Positions 5,476 to 6,566 of a stretch of DNA of 6,566 bases are shown here, piece by piece. The notes beneath the pieces were generated by a model. It saw nothing but the letters and a program-made list of their open reading frames with translations. It ran no database searches and was not told the DNA's origin. Made by a program: the position numbers and the translations under genes. Source of the stretch: an uncultured Terriglobus sp. (GTDB taxonomy: Bacteria > Acidobacteriota > Terriglobia > Terriglobales > Acidobacteriaceae); assembly GCA_937871605.1 (NCBI GenBank), contig CALMRM010000200.1, positions 1 through 6,566 on the forward strand, read 5' to 3'. Numbering within the stretch: position 1 is the stretch's first letter; each line of letters begins with the position of its first letter.

Positions 5476-6566
5476 ATGGAGTGTGCGCGCCTGCGGTTTC
5501 GCTGTTCTGTTGCTCTCCTTGCACCCGCCCTGTGGCTTGCCTGGGCCGCGCCGCTGTGCGCGCAGGACAGCGCCACCGGGGCACTGGATGGCGTCGTTCA
5601 CGACCCGACAGGCGCGGTGATTGCAGGCGCGCGATTCCTGCTGGAGAACCCTGCCACCGGGATAACGCTCCATGGAGTCTCCGACCGGCTGGGCGAGTTT
5701 TTGCTGCCTGCCCTGCCGCCCGGCACGTACCGTCTGCGCGTGGACGCTGATGGATTTCAGACCCTGCAGGTGGAGGCGACGGAGGTGACGCTGGGTCGCA
5801 CCACCCGGCTGGCCCCGGTGCTGGCGATCGGTGCCGTCGCGCAGACGGTCAGTGTGCGAGCGCTGGAGAGCCTGCCCGAGTTCGAATCGCCGGTGAATGC
5901 GGACACCCTGCCAGGCGAAGTGCAACTGCTGCCGCTGGATGGCCGCCGCTTCCAGAGCCTTGCGATCCTGACGCCGCTGGTGGATGCGGACGACGCACCG
6001 CCCGCGGATCCGGTGGACACCAACGGCGCGGGCAACGGTACTGGCACGGACGATCCCGCGCCCGACACGGACAACGTGCGGCTGTCGGTGCGCGGTCTGG
6101 ATCCGCAGCACACCCAGTACCTGCTGGACGGCCTGAGCCTGCGCCGCGCGTTTGATGGTGAGCCGCGCGGTGGCCGTTCCCTGCCCTTCACCGTGGCACA
6201 GGAGGGCGTGGACCAGTTCCAGGTGCGCGCGCTGGGTCAGGGTACCGCGCTGGGACGGGATGCGGGCGGCTCGGTCAACACCGTGTCGCGGCGCGGCGGG
6301 GAGCAGGTGCACGGCTCGGCCTTTTTCCTACTGCGCAACAGCGGCGTGGGCGCGGGCAATCCGTTTGCGGTCAGCACGCGCTACAACGCAGGCTCACCGA
6401 CCGCCGCGCCCGTCAAGCCGCGTGACATTCGCGAGCAGTTCGGCGGTTCGGTGGGTGGGCCGCTCGTGCGGTCACGCCTGTTCGGCTTTGCCGCGGGGGA
6501 GGGCCAGCGGCGCAGCTTTCCGGGTGTGTCGTCGCCCAGCGATCCGGGGTTTTACAACCTTTCGGC
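5476..6566 (+). CDS. Second Oar-like TonB-dependent receptor, cut by right window edge
   Basis: The frame from ATG 5476 is open to the right edge (363 codons); family members run past 1000 residues, so most of the barrel is missing. Residues 1-29 are a signal peptide (MECARLRFRCSVALLAPALW, probable cut LCA|QD). A carboxypeptidase-regulatory-like domain follows at about 33-115 (GALDGVVHDPTGAVIAGARF, GEFLLPALPPGTYRLRV). The plug contains FESP, DGRRF (155-159), VRGLDPQHTQYLLDGLSL, DQFQVRALGQGTALGRDAGG and HGSAFFLLRN. VGGPLVRSRLF (326-336) marks the barrel entrance. These segments line up one by one with the upstream receptor, so the two are paralogues, though clearly diverged. An acidic Asp/Gly/Pro insert at 170-199 is absent from the upstream gene. 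The start is uncertain because no Shine-Dalgarno sequence stands before 5476. An in-frame ATG at 5434 would add 14 residues, but also lacks one and would lengthen the signal peptide's N-region. The 222-bp spacer and hairpins suggest transcription separate from the first receptor. Confidence 0.88.
   Translation, partial: MECARLRFRCSVALLAPALWLAWAAPLCAQDSATGALDGVVHDPTGAVIAGARFLLENPATGITLHGVSDRLGEFLLPALPPGTYRLRVDADGFQTLQVEATEVTLGRTTRLAPVLAIGAVAQTVSVRALESLPEFESPVNADTLPGEVQLLPLDGRRFQSLAILTPLVDADDAPPADPVDTNGAGNGTGTDDPAPDTDNVRLSVRGLDPQHTQYLLDGLSLRRAFDGEPRGGRSLPFTVAQEGVDQFQVRALGQGTALGRDAGGSVNTVSRRGGEQVHGSAFFLLRNSGVGAGNPFAVSTRYNAGSPTAAPVKPRDIREQFGGSVGGPLVRSRLFGFAAGEGQRRSFPGVSSPSDPGFYNLS

Noticed and set aside
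5374..6312. 312-codon open frame antisense to the second receptor
   Set aside because: It is Arg/Gln/His-rich with no recognisable domain; the opposite strand encodes a clear receptor with matching landmarks throughout.

Overview
The window is about 62% GC by eye. It holds two complete genes, one broken gene, and two genes cut by the window ends. The two large genes on the right are Oar-like TonB-dependent receptors: a carboxypeptidase-regulatory-like domain, then plug, then barrel, with NRRW/GRRF, VGGPL and QDDWKLTPRL motifs. That architecture is greatly expanded in Acidobacteriota, so a Terriglobales-type soil acidobacterium (Granulicella, Terriglobus or Edaphobacter-like) is the best guess. 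This is inference from family content and composition, not a taxonomic assignment.

Left block, minus strand (1-1584): transcription runs right to left through a DinJ/RelB-family antitoxin, a YafQ-family toxin remnant and the ribosome-assembly GTPase Obg, whose last residues lie beyond the left edge. The antitoxin looks intact and has a perfect 17-bp palindrome just upstream of its ribosome binding site. The toxin is broken twice. An 11-bp tandem duplication throws it out of frame before every catalytic residue, and a single missing base shifts it again. Undoing both changes on paper gives a 93-residue YafQ whose His50, His63 and Asp67 fall at the E. coli numbering. The locus therefore reads as a toxin-antitoxin pair that has lost its toxin and kept its antitoxin.

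Middle block, plus strand (1614-5253): a 154-bp divergent intergenic region leads to a complete 1161-residue outer-membrane receptor. It has a signal peptide, and its mature part contains exactly eight cysteines that fall into four local pairs.

Right block, plus strand (5254-6566): a 222-bp spacer holds two competing hairpins (a probable terminator) and a palindrome flanked by direct repeats. A second, divergent receptor of the same family follows and is cut by the right edge after 363 codons. Its plug carries an Asp-rich insert that the first receptor lacks. The two receptors are a tandem paralogous pair, presumably importing large or polymeric substrates across the outer membrane with TonB-ExbBD energy; no substrate can be read from the sequence.

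No rRNA, tRNA, CRISPR array, insertion sequence or prophage was seen. I found no convincing undescribed multi-gene system. The most informative item is the precise decay path of the toxin gene.
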